Under the pieces are notes generated by a model. That model saw only the letters and a list, made by a program, of their open reading frames with translations. It was not told the DNA's origin and ran no database searches. Below, one piece after another: positions 43,506 to 52,035 of a stretch of DNA of 64,000 nt. The stretch's first letter is position 1; the number at the start of each line of letters is the position of its first letter. The stretch covers positions 1 to 64,000 of the forward strand of contig NZ_WURB01000017.1 of the NCBI RefSeq assembly GCF_009830105.1, written 5' to 3'. This DNA comes from Microvirga makkahensis (GTDB lineage Bacteria > Pseudomonadota > Alphaproteobacteria > Rhizobiales > Beijerinckiaceae). A program made the position numbers and the translations under genes.

Positions 43506-44939
43506 ATGGAGTCACTGGATGCCCCAGTTGCTCATACCCCGGGTTCCCATACAAAGGCTCTCGCATTGACCACCCCAGTCCTAAACAACGATTTCTCACC
43601 GGTGAGCCCCCTTTCCGAGGCCGATCGGGAGCGCATCCTTGCTGCCGTCGACACGGCCTTCGACGCGCAGGTTCGCTTTCTCTCGGACCTGGTCCGTTGC
43701 GTCTCGCTGCGGGGACAGGAAGCCGAAGTCCAGGCCCTCGTCGAAGCAGCACTTCTGGAACGGGGGTATGACGTTGATCGTCAGATGATCGATACCGCGC
43801 TGATTGGCCAGCATCCTGCTTTTTCCCCTGCAACGGTCAGCTACGAGGATTCCTGGAATGTGATCGGGATCCACAGCCCAGCGGCCGTCCAAGGACGATC
43901 CCTCATCCTGAACGCTCATGTCGATATCGTTCCCGCGGGCGACCCGAAGCGTTGGCAGTATCCGCCCTTCCAGCCGACACGAGACGGCGAGTGGCTGTAT
44001 GGCCGCGGTTCCGGAGACATGAAGGCAGGCCTGTCCGCGGCGATCTTTGCGCTCGATGCGATTAGGGCCGCGGGGCTCGAACTGACGGCCCCTGTCCAGA
44101 TCCATTCGGTCGTGGAGGAGGAGATTACCGGAAACGGGGCCGCGATGGCGTTGGTCAGCAACAAGGTGGCCGACGCGGTGCTGATCCCGGAGCCGACCGA
44201 CGAGAAGCTTGTTCGAGCCAATTCCGGCGTGATCAAGTTCGCGATCACGGTTCATGGCACTCCGGCCCACCCGCGTGAGGTCAGTGGGGGCGTGAGCGCG
44301 CTCGACGCGGCGGTGCGGCTCATCGACCGCTTGCGTCAGCTCGAGACTCGCTGGAACGAGGAACGAACGACAAAGCCGTTCTTCGACGACGTGGACAATC
44401 CCGCAGCCCTGACGATTGGGACGATCAACGGCGGTGAGTGGATCGCATCGGTTCCGTCATGCTGCCGGTTCGAAGGGCGTATCGGCTTCTATCCCGGTGA
44501 TGACCCGCAGGAGCGCGTGAAGGAATTCGAGGCCTTTGTCGCCACGGCGGCAGCCGGTGACCCCTTGCTGCAACGCTGCCCGACACCCATCGTGGAGTGG
44601 GTCGGTGTCGTGCATGCTGGCTATACGCTTGCTCCTGGGTCTGAAGCCGAGGCCGTTCTTTCCAAGGCTCACGCAACCGCCAATTCACCCGATGCTCCGC
44701 CGTTGCAGGCCTATGTCATGGCGTGCTACCTGGATGCCGCCGTGTATTCGGTCCACGCGGGGATACCATCGCTGGTCTATGGTCCCATCGCGGAGAACAT
44801 CCATGCCATCGATGAGCGGGTGTCCCTTCCCTCGTTGCGACGCGTGACGAAAGCGATCGCCCTGTTCGCAGCGTCGTGGTGCGGCGTTCGCACTGTGAGG
44901 GATGCTCTTCAAATCTCTGCCGCAGGTCTTGGAACCTGA
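43506..44939 (+). CDS. M20 family metallopeptidase (ArgE/DapE-like deacylase)
   Basis: A 477-residue zinc amidohydrolase. Metal and catalytic motifs: His-Asp in LNAHVDIVPAGD, Asp in YGRGSGDMKAG, Glu-Glu in SVVEEEITGNG, Glu in LIPEPTD and the final His in GPIAENIHAIDERVSL. The family removes acyl groups from amino acids (acetylornithine deacetylase, succinyl-diaminopimelate desuccinylase) or splits peptides. ATG 43506 lacks a good ribosome binding site; TTG 43566 with AAGG eight bases upstream is a possible true start. It is separated from the catabolic operon by the integrase relic but may still belong to the same amino/acyl-acid metabolism. Confidence 0.85.
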   Translation: MESLDAPVAHTPGSHTKALALTTPVLNNDFSPVSPLSEADRERILAAVDTAFDAQVRFLSDLVRCVSLRGQEAEVQALVEAALLERGYDVDRQMIDTALIGQHPAFSPATVSYEDSWNVIGIHSPAAVQGRSLILNAHVDIVPAGDPKRWQYPPFQPTRDGEWLYGRGSGDMKAGLSAAIFALDAIRAAGLELTAPVQIHSVVEEEITGNGAAMALVSNKVADAVLIPEPTDEKLVRANSGVIKFAITVHGTPAHPREVSGGVSALDAAVRLIDRLRQLETRWNEERTTKPFFDDVDNPAALTIGTINGGEWIASVPSCCRFEGRIGFYPGDDPQERVKEFEAFVATAAAGDPLLQRCPTPIVEWVGVVHAGYTLAPGSEAEAVLSKAHATANSPDAPPLQAYVMACYLDAAVYSVHAGIPSLVYGPIAENIHAIDERVSLPSLRRVTKAIALFAASWCGVRTVRDALQISAAGLGT

Positions 44940-45380
44940 TTTCGGCCCGAGGCCTCGAACCGGGATCGAAGCACGGCATTTCGGAGACGCATCCCGGACC
45001 GGTTCACCGACTCAAGGTCCGCTCAGGGTCAGGCAACGAAATTCGTGAACGCGTAGGAAAGTCCGGTTACGCGAGGATTGCTGCCTTCGAGCCTAGGTCT
45101 CAGGCTTGCCAATCAGAGACATTCCGGTCTCACCATGCTGCTCGCAGGAAACTCTCCACGGGTCATTGGCATTTCCGCTCAAGGTCCCTTTTGTCGCCAA
45201 ACGAGCGATACACAGGATCATTCCATGGCAGTTCTAGACGGCCTCACCCTGCGAGGTGATCCGCAGACTACTGTCCCGAGGAGGTAGAAGGCTGGTGCCT
45301 GATCGGCCTTGGGAGTATCCTGCTCATCGCTATCCCTGTTCCGCCGAAAGCGATCTGCGCCAGAGCCTAGGGAGGTGACA
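44940..45380. other. Intergenic region with dispersed repeat
   Basis: 441 bases with only short frames. It carries one copy of a degenerate intergenic repeat (45020-45110) shared with 48020-48110. No gene is recognised. Confidence 0.45.
45020..45110. repeat. Degenerate intergenic repeat, copy A
   Basis: Shares GGGTCAGG, GTCCGGTT, GATTGCTGCCTTCG and AGGTCTCAG, in that order and with similar spacing, with 48020-48110. Shorter or more diverged versions lie at 51512-51590 and 60395-60475. Confidence 0.6.
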
Positions 45381-46025
45381 ATGCCTGACGTCACATGGAC
45401 GATCAAAGGGCGCGAGTTCATCCATTGTAATTGCGACTATGGCTGCCCCTGCCAGTTCAATGCCCGGCCATCCCACGGCCATTGCCACGCCGTTGCCGGA
45501 ATCGAAATCGCGGAAGGCTACCACGGCAACACAAAGCTCGATGGCCTCAAGGTAGCCTGTGTCCTTGCCTGGCCGGGTGCGATTCACGAGGGGCGAGGCC
45601 ACGCGACGCCCATTGTCGACGGACGGGCGACACCAGAGCAGCGCGAGGCACTCCTGCGCATCATGAGCGGCGAAGATACCGAGCCCGGAGCCACCTTCTT
45701 CCAGGTTTTTGCCTCAACCTACGAGAAGGTGAACGATCCGATCTTTGCCCGGATCGACCTCGAGATCGACGTCGATGGCCGCACGGCGCGCCTCCGGGTG
45801 CCGGGCGTGATCGACGCAAGGGGTGAGCCGATTCTCAATCCAGTCACGGGGCAGCCGCACCAGGCGCGGATCAATCTTCCCAATGGCTTCGAGTACACCG
45901 TGGCCGAGATTGGCCGAGGCTGGGGAACGGCAACAGGCGCCATCGAACTCAATCTGGAAGACTCCCACGCCCACTTCGCTCATCTTCACATGACAGGGTC
46001 TGGAGTGGTGCGGCCAACCCCATGA
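45381..46025 (+). CDS. DUF1326 protein with Cys-rich N-terminus
   Basis: A 214-residue protein from ATG 45381, with GGGAGGTGACA directly upstream. The N-terminal motif FIHCNCDYGCPCQF has four closely spaced Cys and a His, followed by GHCHAVAGIEIAEG; this is the hallmark of DUF1326 and suggests binding of a soft metal. The C-terminal half is beta-rich (VDGRTARLRVPGVIDARGEP). The stop overlaps the start of the DUF2182 gene by ATGA. DUF1326 and DUF2182 genes are regularly paired in Proteobacteria. No experimental function is known to me. Confidence 0.85.
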   Translation: MPDVTWTIKGREFIHCNCDYGCPCQFNARPSHGHCHAVAGIEIAEGYHGNTKLDGLKVACVLAWPGAIHEGRGHATPIVDGRATPEQREALLRIMSGEDTEPGATFFQVFASTYEKVNDPIFARIDLEIDVDGRTARLRVPGVIDARGEPILNPVTGQPHQARINLPNGFEYTVAEIGRGWGTATGAIELNLEDSHAHFAHLHMTGSGVVRPTP

Positions 46026-46852
46026 CGGATGCGGCTCTCGAACTCGTACTGCGGCGGGACCGTGCGGTGGTCTTGGCCGCGCTCGGTGCCCTCGCAGCGC
46101 TCGCTTGGGCTTATATCCTGTGGCTTGCCGCTGCCATGGAGGCCGATCATGCGGCGAAGACCGACATGTCCGGGATGGGGATGGCGGGAATGGATATGGC
46201 TGAAATGGCCGGACCCAGCCTGCGCGCCTGGGGCGCCACCGAGTTCGGGTTCATGTTCGTCATGTGGGCCGTCATGATGGTCGGCATGATGCTGCCGTCT
46301 GCGGCTCCGATGGTCCTGATTTATGCCAGCGTGGCGCGTCAGGCTCAGGCTCGTCATAAGCCTTTTGCCGCCACGGCCTGGTTTGCAGGAGGCTATCTCC
46401 TCGCCTGGACTATCTTCGCTCTCGTTGCCACGCTGGTGCAGTGGTTGCTTGAGCACGCTCTCCTGCTGACCCCGATGATGGTCAGCGCGAGCACCGCGCT
46501 TGGTGGCGCGATCCTGATGGCTGCGGGCGTCTACCAGTGGACGCCGCTCAAGGACGCCTGCCTGTCGCAATGCCAGTCCCCGCTCCTCTTCATTCAGCGG
46601 CATGGCGGGTTCCGCAATGAGCCGTGGGCGGCGCTCAGGCTTGGAACGGGGCATGGTCTTTACTGCATTGGGTGCTGCTGGGCGCTGATGGCGCTGCTTT
46701 TCGTGGGTGGGGTGATGAATGTGCTGTGGATCACCGGCATCGCGATCCTTGTCCTCGTCGAGAAGATCACCCCAGCGGGATGGTGGATAGCGCGGATCAC
46801 TGGGGCAGCCTTCATAGGGGCCGGCGCTTGGCTCCTCGCCCTTGCATTGTGA
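46022..46852 (+). CDS. DUF2182 membrane protein with Met-rich loop
   Basis: A 276-residue integral membrane protein, translationally coupled to DUF1326. About six to seven hydrophobic helices are seen. The first periplasmic loop is strongly Met-rich (TDMSGMGMAGMDMAEM), as in copper-handling proteins. Further marks are FMFVMWAVMMVGMMLPSAAP, DACLSQCQSP and GHGLYCIGCCWALM, with paired cysteines in the later helices. Met and Cys clusters in both partners support a copper or similar soft-metal transport or insertion role; this is an inference. Confidence 0.85.
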   Translation: MTDAALELVLRRDRAVVLAALGALAALAWAYILWLAAAMEADHAAKTDMSGMGMAGMDMAEMAGPSLRAWGATEFGFMFVMWAVMMVGMMLPSAAPMVLIYASVARQAQARHKPFAATAWFAGGYLLAWTIFALVATLVQWLLEHALLLTPMMVSASTALGGAILMAAGVYQWTPLKDACLSQCQSPLLFIQRHGGFRNEPWAALRLGTGHGLYCIGCCWALMALLFVGGVMNVLWITGIAILVLVEKITPAGWWIARITGAAFIGAGAWLLALAL

Positions 46853-46984
46853 CGGAAAGGCTCTTCAGGACCTTCCCTGGAGGAACTTCCGCTTTGGAGC
46901 CGCAAACTCACCTATGCGCAAAGCCTCCGATGTGTCACGACCGGACCTTAACGGCTGGGTTGATCTAGGCGGTGGGCCGAACTG

Positions 46985-47959
46985 CTACACGGTCAGGATT
47001 GTTGATCCAGTGGTCTTGCGAGCTTGCAGATCCTGATGGGCCTTGGCCGCTTCCCGTAACGGATAGGTTTGGTTGACCTCGATCTTAACCGTGCCAGAGA
47101 GCACGACATCGAACAAATCCTGGGCCATGGCCAGAAGATCGGCCCGCTTTGCAGCATAGGTTCCCAAGGTAGGGCGTGTCACATACAGCGAGCCCTTCTG
47201 TGCCAGGATGCCCAGATTGAGCGGTTCGACAGCCCCGGAGGACTGCCCGAAGAGCACCATGAGCCCTCGCGGGGCGAGACAATCCAAGGAGGCGGCAAAG
47301 GTATCCTTTCCAACCGAGTCGTACACGACCGGAACCATGCTGCCGTCGGTGATCTCCCTCACCCGCTCGACGAAGTCCTCGCGCGTGTAGACAATGGTAT
47401 GGTCGCAGCCATGAGCCTTGGCGAGTTCCGCCTTCTTGTCACTCCCGACGGTGCCGATGATCGTGGCTCCCAGCGACTTGGCCCACTGGCAGGCAATGAG
47501 GCCGACGCCACCAGCCGCCGCATGGAACAGGATGGTGTCGCCTTCCTTGACCTTGTAGGTCTGCCGGATGAGGTACTGGGCCGTCATGCCTTTCAGCATC
47601 ATCGCGGTCGCCTGCTGATCGGAGATACCGTCCGGCAGCACGACCAGGCGATCCGCCGGCATGACCCGCTCTTCGGAATAAGCGCCTTGGGGGCCGCCCG
47701 AATAGGCAACTCTGTCGCCGACCTTCACGTCCGTCACGCCCGGACCAACCGCCTCGACCACACCAGCGGCCTCCGTGCCGAGGCCGCTCGGCAGGGAGGC
47801 TGGATAGGCGCCAGAGCGCAAATAGGTATCGACGTAATTGAGACCGATAGCCGTGTGCCGGACACGAGCTTCACCTGGCCCGGGCTGGCCGACGTCAACT
47901 TCCTCCCAGACGAGAACCTCAGGTCCTCCGGTCTCATGGAAGCGCATTGCGTGGGTCAT
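46985..47959 (-). CDS. Quinone oxidoreductase (zeta-crystallin-like MDR)
   Basis: A 324-residue NADPH-dependent medium-chain reductase without zinc sites. ATG 47959 has AAGGGA eight bases before it. Blocks: GLNYVDTYLRSGAYP, LPSGLGTEAAGVVEAVGPGV, nucleotide fold FHAAAGGVGLIACQWAKSLG, VVYDSVGKDTFAASLDCLAP and GLMVLFGQSSGAVEPLNL. These match Qor (quinone oxidoreductase 1), which reduces quinones by one electron or acts on enones. The gene is intact and stands alone on its strand. Confidence 0.9.
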   Translation of the reverse strand: MTHAMRFHETGGPEVLVWEEVDVGQPGPGEARVRHTAIGLNYVDTYLRSGAYPASLPSGLGTEAAGVVEAVGPGVTDVKVGDRVAYSGGPQGAYSEERVMPADRLVVLPDGISDQQATAMMLKGMTAQYLIRQTYKVKEGDTILFHAAAGGVGLIACQWAKSLGATIIGTVGSDKKAELAKAHGCDHTIVYTREDFVERVREITDGSMVPVVYDSVGKDTFAASLDCLAPRGLMVLFGQSSGAVEPLNLGILAQKGSLYVTRPTLGTYAAKRADLLAMAQDLFDVVLSGTVKIEVNQTYPLREAAKAHQDLQARKTTGSTILTV

Positions 47960-48019
47960 GATGTCGTTCCCTTAGGTGCCGATTTGCGGCTCCAGCTTAG
48001 GAGAAGGGCGAAGGTCTGC

Positions 48020-48110
48020 AAGGGGTCAGGAACCGAGATTCCATGCGTTTTCGGAACGTCCGGTTCGATGGGGATTGCTGCCTTCGGGTTAAGGTCTCAG
48101 ACGTCCCAGA
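48020..48110. repeat. Degenerate intergenic repeat, copy B
   Basis: The best match to 45020-45110: GGGTCAGG, then GGAACGTCCGGTTCG, GGATTGCTGCCTTCG and AAGGTCTCAG. It lies between the quinone oxidoreductase and DapA-like genes. Confidence 0.6.
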
Positions 48111-48143
48111 AGGCGACCTTCTGCGCTCACAAACGGAAGCCTT

Positions 48144-49073
48144 TTATGGAATGAAGCTGCCTGTACCCTTCAAGGTTTGCAAAGCCTCTTCCACGCGACT
48201 GCGGGCTTCCTGAGGCAACGGCAGGATCGGGCGCGGCGGCTCGATCCTGGCAAGACCGAGAAGGTCTGCCATCACGTACATCACGCGAAAGCTGCCGAAC
48301 ACCCTGAACAGATCCCACAGCGGCTGAAAGGCATCGTTGATGCGTGCGGCTTTCGAACCGTCGCCCGCTTGCGCCGCGCGTGTGAGTGCCAAAGCGGAAG
48401 CGGGTAGCAGGCCCGCGACCACGCTGTACCAGGCGTCACAGCCGGCCAGCAGGGCATCGGCGGCACCCCAGTCACCACTGTAGCCAATGGCAAACCCGTC
48501 AGGGGTGATCGCCCGCAGCCGCTTCATCTCGCCGCTGAAGTCGCCGTTCGCAGGCAGCGGCATCTTCACTGCCGCCACGTTCGGGAGCTTCGCCAGACGG
48601 GCAATCAAATCATCGCCAAAGGTGAATTTCGTGGTGCTCGGGTTGTTGTAGATGCACAGGGGCAGCCCGCCCGCTTCGGCCACGGCCGAGAAGTGCTGGA
48701 ACACCTCCTCGTCGGTCAGGGGTGTGTAGGACATCGGAGCGAGCAGCAGGCCATCAGCCCCTGCCGCCTTGGCGTCCCGGGCGAGCGTCTCGGCCTCGTC
48801 GGTCCGGAGCGCGCCCACTCCGACGATGATTGGGATCTTGCCACCGCCGCACTCCACCGCCACCCGCACGGCGCGCTGGCGTGCCTCCCGGCTCAGGTAG
48901 GCATAGCCGCCGGTGCTGCCGAGCAGGCCGATGGAATCCGCCCCTGCCGCCTGGATGCGCTCGAGGAAACGGCCCAGCACGTCAGCTTGCAGATGCCCTG
49001 CGGCATCGGTCGGCGTCAGGGGAAAGGCCGAAAGGCCGCTGAACAGTCTCAGGGTCTCCTGTGTGGTCATCAT
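48144..49073 (-). CDS. DapA/NanA-family class I aldolase
   Basis: A 309-residue TIM-barrel protein of the dihydrodipicolinate synthase superfamily. ATG 49073 overlaps the LysE stop (ATGA) and is chosen for that coupling. The Schiff-base Lys is Lys170 (VAAVKMPLPANGD) and the catalytic Tyr is Tyr142 (CIYNNPSTT). The substrate loop is GSTGGYAYLS rather than GTTGE of true DapA, so it is more likely a lyase for another 2-keto acid or related compound. Genetic coupling to a LysE-type amino acid exporter suggests an amino-acid-linked role. Confidence 0.85.
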   Translation of the reverse strand: MMTTQETLRLFSGLSAFPLTPTDAAGHLQADVLGRFLERIQAAGADSIGLLGSTGGYAYLSREARQRAVRVAVECGGGKIPIIVGVGALRTDEAETLARDAKAAGADGLLLAPMSYTPLTDEEVFQHFSAVAEAGGLPLCIYNNPSTTKFTFGDDLIARLAKLPNVAAVKMPLPANGDFSGEMKRLRAITPDGFAIGYSGDWGAADALLAGCDAWYSVVAGLLPASALALTRAAQAGDGSKAARINDAFQPLWDLFRVFGSFRVMYVMADLLGLARIEPPRPILPLPQEARSRVEEALQTLKGTGSFIP

Positions 49074-49702
49074 GTGCGGGCCAGAAGCAGGCGCAGTCCT
49101 GCAAAACCGAAGACAATAGAGAGGGCGCCCTCGATCCAGCGGCGGGCGCGGCGATACAGGCGCACCATCGGCGTGGTCGAGAACAGGACGGCATAGCCGC
49201 AAAAGATCGTCACGCTCAGCACTGCGCATCCACCAAGGATCACGGCAACGCCCTGCCAGGATGCATCGGAGCCAAGACCAAGCGTTACTAAGGCGATCCA
49301 GGCCAGAACGGACTTCGGGTTGCCGAGGTGCATCAACAGCCCCTGCCTGTACAGCGCCGTCCTGGATGAAGCGGGCGTAAATGCTCCTGCCGTGGCTTGC
49401 TCTTCCGGGATCAAGGCGGCTCGTCCGGCCCTGAAGGCGAGAAACAAGAGGTAGAGGCCGCCGAAGATCTTGAGGGCGGTCAGCACCTCGGCATAGCGGG
49501 TGAGGAGAACGGAGATCCCCGTTGCCGCCATCATGCCCCAGAAGATGGAACCGGTGACGACCCCCGCGGCCAGCGTGAGTGCCGCCTGGCGGCCTTGCTG
49601 CATTGCCACGCCCATGATGCGCATGTTGCTGGGGCCAGGGCTGCCCGCCGCGATGACATACGTGGCGTAGACAAGTAGGAGGTGTTGAAGTTCGGTATTC
49701 AC
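49070..49702 (-). CDS. LysE family amino acid exporter
   Basis: A 210-residue inner-membrane protein with about six helices, starting at GTG 49702. LysE/RhtB marks: ASPGPSNM (read as AAGSPGPSN) in helix 1, GVVTGSIFWGMMAATGISVL, LKIFGGLYLLFLAFRAGR and LLMHLGNPKSVLAW. Family members export basic or small neutral amino acids. It is intact and coupled to the DapA-like gene. The neighbouring second LysE-type gene is broken. Confidence 0.9.
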   Translation of the reverse strand: MNTELQHLLLVYATYVIAAGSPGPSNMRIMGVAMQQGRQAALTLAAGVVTGSIFWGMMAATGISVLLTRYAEVLTALKIFGGLYLLFLAFRAGRAALIPEEQATAGAFTPASSRTALYRQGLLMHLGNPKSVLAWIALVTLGLGSDASWQGVAVILGGCAVLSVTIFCGYAVLFSTTPMVRLYRRARRWIEGALSIVFGFAGLRLLLART

Positions 49703-49739
49703 TGGTTCCCCATCTCCAGGTCCGGCACGATCATAGGTA

Positions 49740-50389
49740 TCAGGTCGACGGGCGTCCGGCGAGGGCCAGGCCGATGCCGAGTGCGACCATGGCAGCTCCC
49801 GAGCCCTCCCGCAGGCGGCGGATCAAAGTGGGACGGGCCGTGGCCCCTGCCCGGATGCCGCCCGCCGCGAAGGCAACGACGACATCGGCGAGAGTGTTGA
49901 GGGCAACGGAGACAAAGCCGAGGACGGCGAATTGCAGGGCCACGTTGCCAGCGGCCGGATCCACGAACTGGGGCACGAAGGCCAGGAAGAAGGCGGCTGT
50001 CTTGGGGTTCAAGGCCTCCACCAGCACCCCTTCCCGGAAAGCCCGGCGCGCACCGACGGGCGGTGCCACCGTCCCGCCCGCCAAGGCCGCCAACCCGTCT
50101 CGGCGTGCGGCCTGGAAGGTCCGCCAGCCGATCAGACCAAGTAGGCGGCGCCCGCGAGCTTCAGGACCGTGAACAGCTCCGCACTCGCCAGCACGATGGC
50201 AGAGACACCCAGGCTGCCTGCGAGGACATGAACCATGCCGCCCAATCCAGTACCGAAGCTGGAGGCGATGCCTTCCGCCCGACCGCCTGCGAGGGTACGG
50301 ACAGCAACGTAGAAGATGCCGGGTCCAGGCGTGATGGCGAGCACGAAGGCTGCGGCGAGGAACAGGGCGAGTTGGGTGATGTCCGGCAT
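49740..50389 (-). pseudogene. Second LysE family exporter, frameshifted
   Basis: From ATG 50389 the first 86 codons encode a normal LysE start (ITPGPGIFYVAVRTLAGG, LKLAGAAYLV). A stop follows because one base is missing near 50137-50138: CTTGGTCTG should read CTTGGGTCTG. In the next frame the rest continues as GLIGWRTFQ, VLVEALNPKTAAFFLAFVPQF and ALGIGLALAGRPST to 49740. The corrected length is 216 residues, normal for the family. It is divergent from an ArgP-like LysR gene that is also broken. Confidence 0.85.
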
Positions 50390-50544
50390 CGGCACTTTCC
50401 AGCATGTCTGAGGCTCAGCACCGACACGAAGCCCACGAGATGAAGGCTGATCATGGCGAACGCTGTTGGGATCGCCCTTCCTTAGGCGGCATGCCATGAT
50501 TAGGACAGTTAAACTTCCTCAGCCCGCATTAGAGCCTCTAATCC

Positions 50545-51465
50545 ATGCTCGACTACGCCCAACTCTCGGCCCTGTTCCTCGCCGCAGCCGTCGTCCGAGC
50601 CGGCAGCTTCGAGCGGGCTGCGCAACAGCTCAACGTCACGCCCTCTGCCATCTCGCAGAGGGTGAAGCTGCTCGAGGAACGCCTCGGGGTCGTACTTGTG
50701 GTCCGGGGTCAGCCCTGCACGGCAACCGACGTTTGCCAGCGCCTGTGCCAACATGTCGAGCAGGTTGCGCTGCTGGAGAACTCCTTGCAGGAAAGCTTGC
50801 CAAGCCTTCAGGCCAAAAGCCAGCCCGCGACCCTGCGGATTGCCGTGAATGCCGACAGTCTCGCGACCTGGTTCATCAAAGCCATGGCGAGGACCGAAGG
50901 ATACCTGTTCGATCTGGTGCTGGACGATGAGGAACACAGCGCGGACTGGTTGCGGCGCGGCGAGGTGGTGGCGGCCGTGACGGGGCACAGCACGCCAATC
51001 CAAGGATGTGACTGCCATTCCCTGGGCGCCCAACGCTATGTTGCGACTACAAGCCCGGAGTATTGTGCCCGGTGGTTTACGGACGGATTCAACGAGGCCG
51101 CGGCGGTACGGGCTCCATGTCTGATCTTCAACCAGAAGGATCGGCTCCAGGCGGAGTGACTACGGCAGGTGCTGGGAGCCGATGTTCATCCCCCGCTGCA
51201 CTGGCTGCCCTCCTCCCAGGCCTTTGTGGATGCGGCCCTGGCCGGGATCGGCTGGGGCATGAACCCGGAGCCGCTCGTGATCGACCACCTTCGCGCCGGC
51301 AGGCTGGTCGCGCTCAGGCCGGACCGGCCCCTGGATGTTCCGCTGTTCTGGCAGCAGAGCCGCATTGTGAGCCCTGTGCTCGGTAATGTGGCTCGTGCTG
51401 TCGTGCATGAGGCCAGGACGATGCTGGTGCAGACGTCATTCGAGCGGCGATCCAGGGCTCCGTGA
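50545..51465 (+). pseudogene. ArgP/LysG-like LysR regulator, internal opal stop
   Basis: A LysR-type regulator of the ArgP (IciA/LysG) branch, which typically activates a divergent lysE-type exporter in response to Lys or Arg. The helix-turn-helix (GSFERAAQQLNVTPSAISQR) and effector domain (AVNADSLATWFIKAMART) are clear. TGA at 51157-51159 follows DRLQAE, and the same frame continues with LRQVLGADVHPPLHWLPSS and AFVDAALAGIGWGMNPE to 51465. Family sequence has Trp near this place, so TGG to TGA is likely. The corrected length is about 306 residues. Confidence 0.85.
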
Positions 51466-51511
51466 CTTGGACAGCGTTTGCGCCTCACCACGATACCAGC
51501 TTTGAATGTCT

Positions 51512-51590
51512 GAAACGGGTCAGGCAGTGAACTTCGCCACCTTCTCGGAATGTCTGGTGCTTCCCCTGTCAGCGGACATTTGGCTGCCAC
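51512..51590. repeat. Degenerate intergenic repeat, copy C
   Basis: Contains CGGGTCAGG, then TCGGAATGTCTGG and CTGTCAGCGGACATTTGG. It shares the first two blocks with copies A and B, and the last with copy D near 60445. Confidence 0.45.
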
Positions 51591-51643
51591 TCACAGATCG
51601 CAGGGTTCAAACATCAACAGCCCAACTGGCCTAGGATAAGCGG

Positions 51644-51988
51644 TCAACGAGTGCTCTTCACTAAGGCGAGGAGGCAGGTCGCTTCCACGTCGCCACTTCT
51701 TGAAGCGCGTTGGAGTAGTTGCTCGATGGTTTCGTCATCACCAGGCGAATGCCTGTCGCAGACGGCAAGGACCTGCTCGTACAGATCTCGACCCGCTGGC
51801 TCGATGCCCCACACCGAGGCGAACCCAGCCCTGACCTCCTCCAAGGAGGCGTCGGGTACGTCCGCTGCCACAAACGGGTAGGCAAGCTCAAACAAACCGC
51901 CGGCGCCCACCGTCGTGTGTTCTTCTGCAAGTGCCCCGATGGCCCGCTCGATCGCTTCCTGGATCAGCTGTTCACGCTCATGGGTCAT
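51644..51988 (-). CDS. Small helical hypothetical protein
   Basis: A 114-residue acidic protein. ATG 51988 has GGAGGTG upstream. It is predicted helical (REQLIQEAIERAIGALAEEH, then ASLEEVRAGFASVWGIEPAG, then DDETIEQLLQRASRSGD). There is no signal or membrane segment and no recognised family. It lies beside the IS630-like element and could be chromosomal or accessory. Confidence 0.55.
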   Translation of the reverse strand: MTHEREQLIQEAIERAIGALAEEHTTVGAGGLFELAYPFVAADVPDASLEEVRAGFASVWGIEPAGRDLYEQVLAVCDRHSPGDDETIEQLLQRASRSGDVEATCLLALVKSTR

Positions 51989-52035
51989 GGGGGGCACCTC
52001 CACCGGCTGTAAACGTCAGAATACCCGAGCACCGG

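Noticed and set aside
2326..51159. Stop-codon recoding to explain in-frame stops
   Set aside because: Three different stop codons are involved, no selenocysteine or pyrrolysine context is visible, and the same stops end normal genes in the window.
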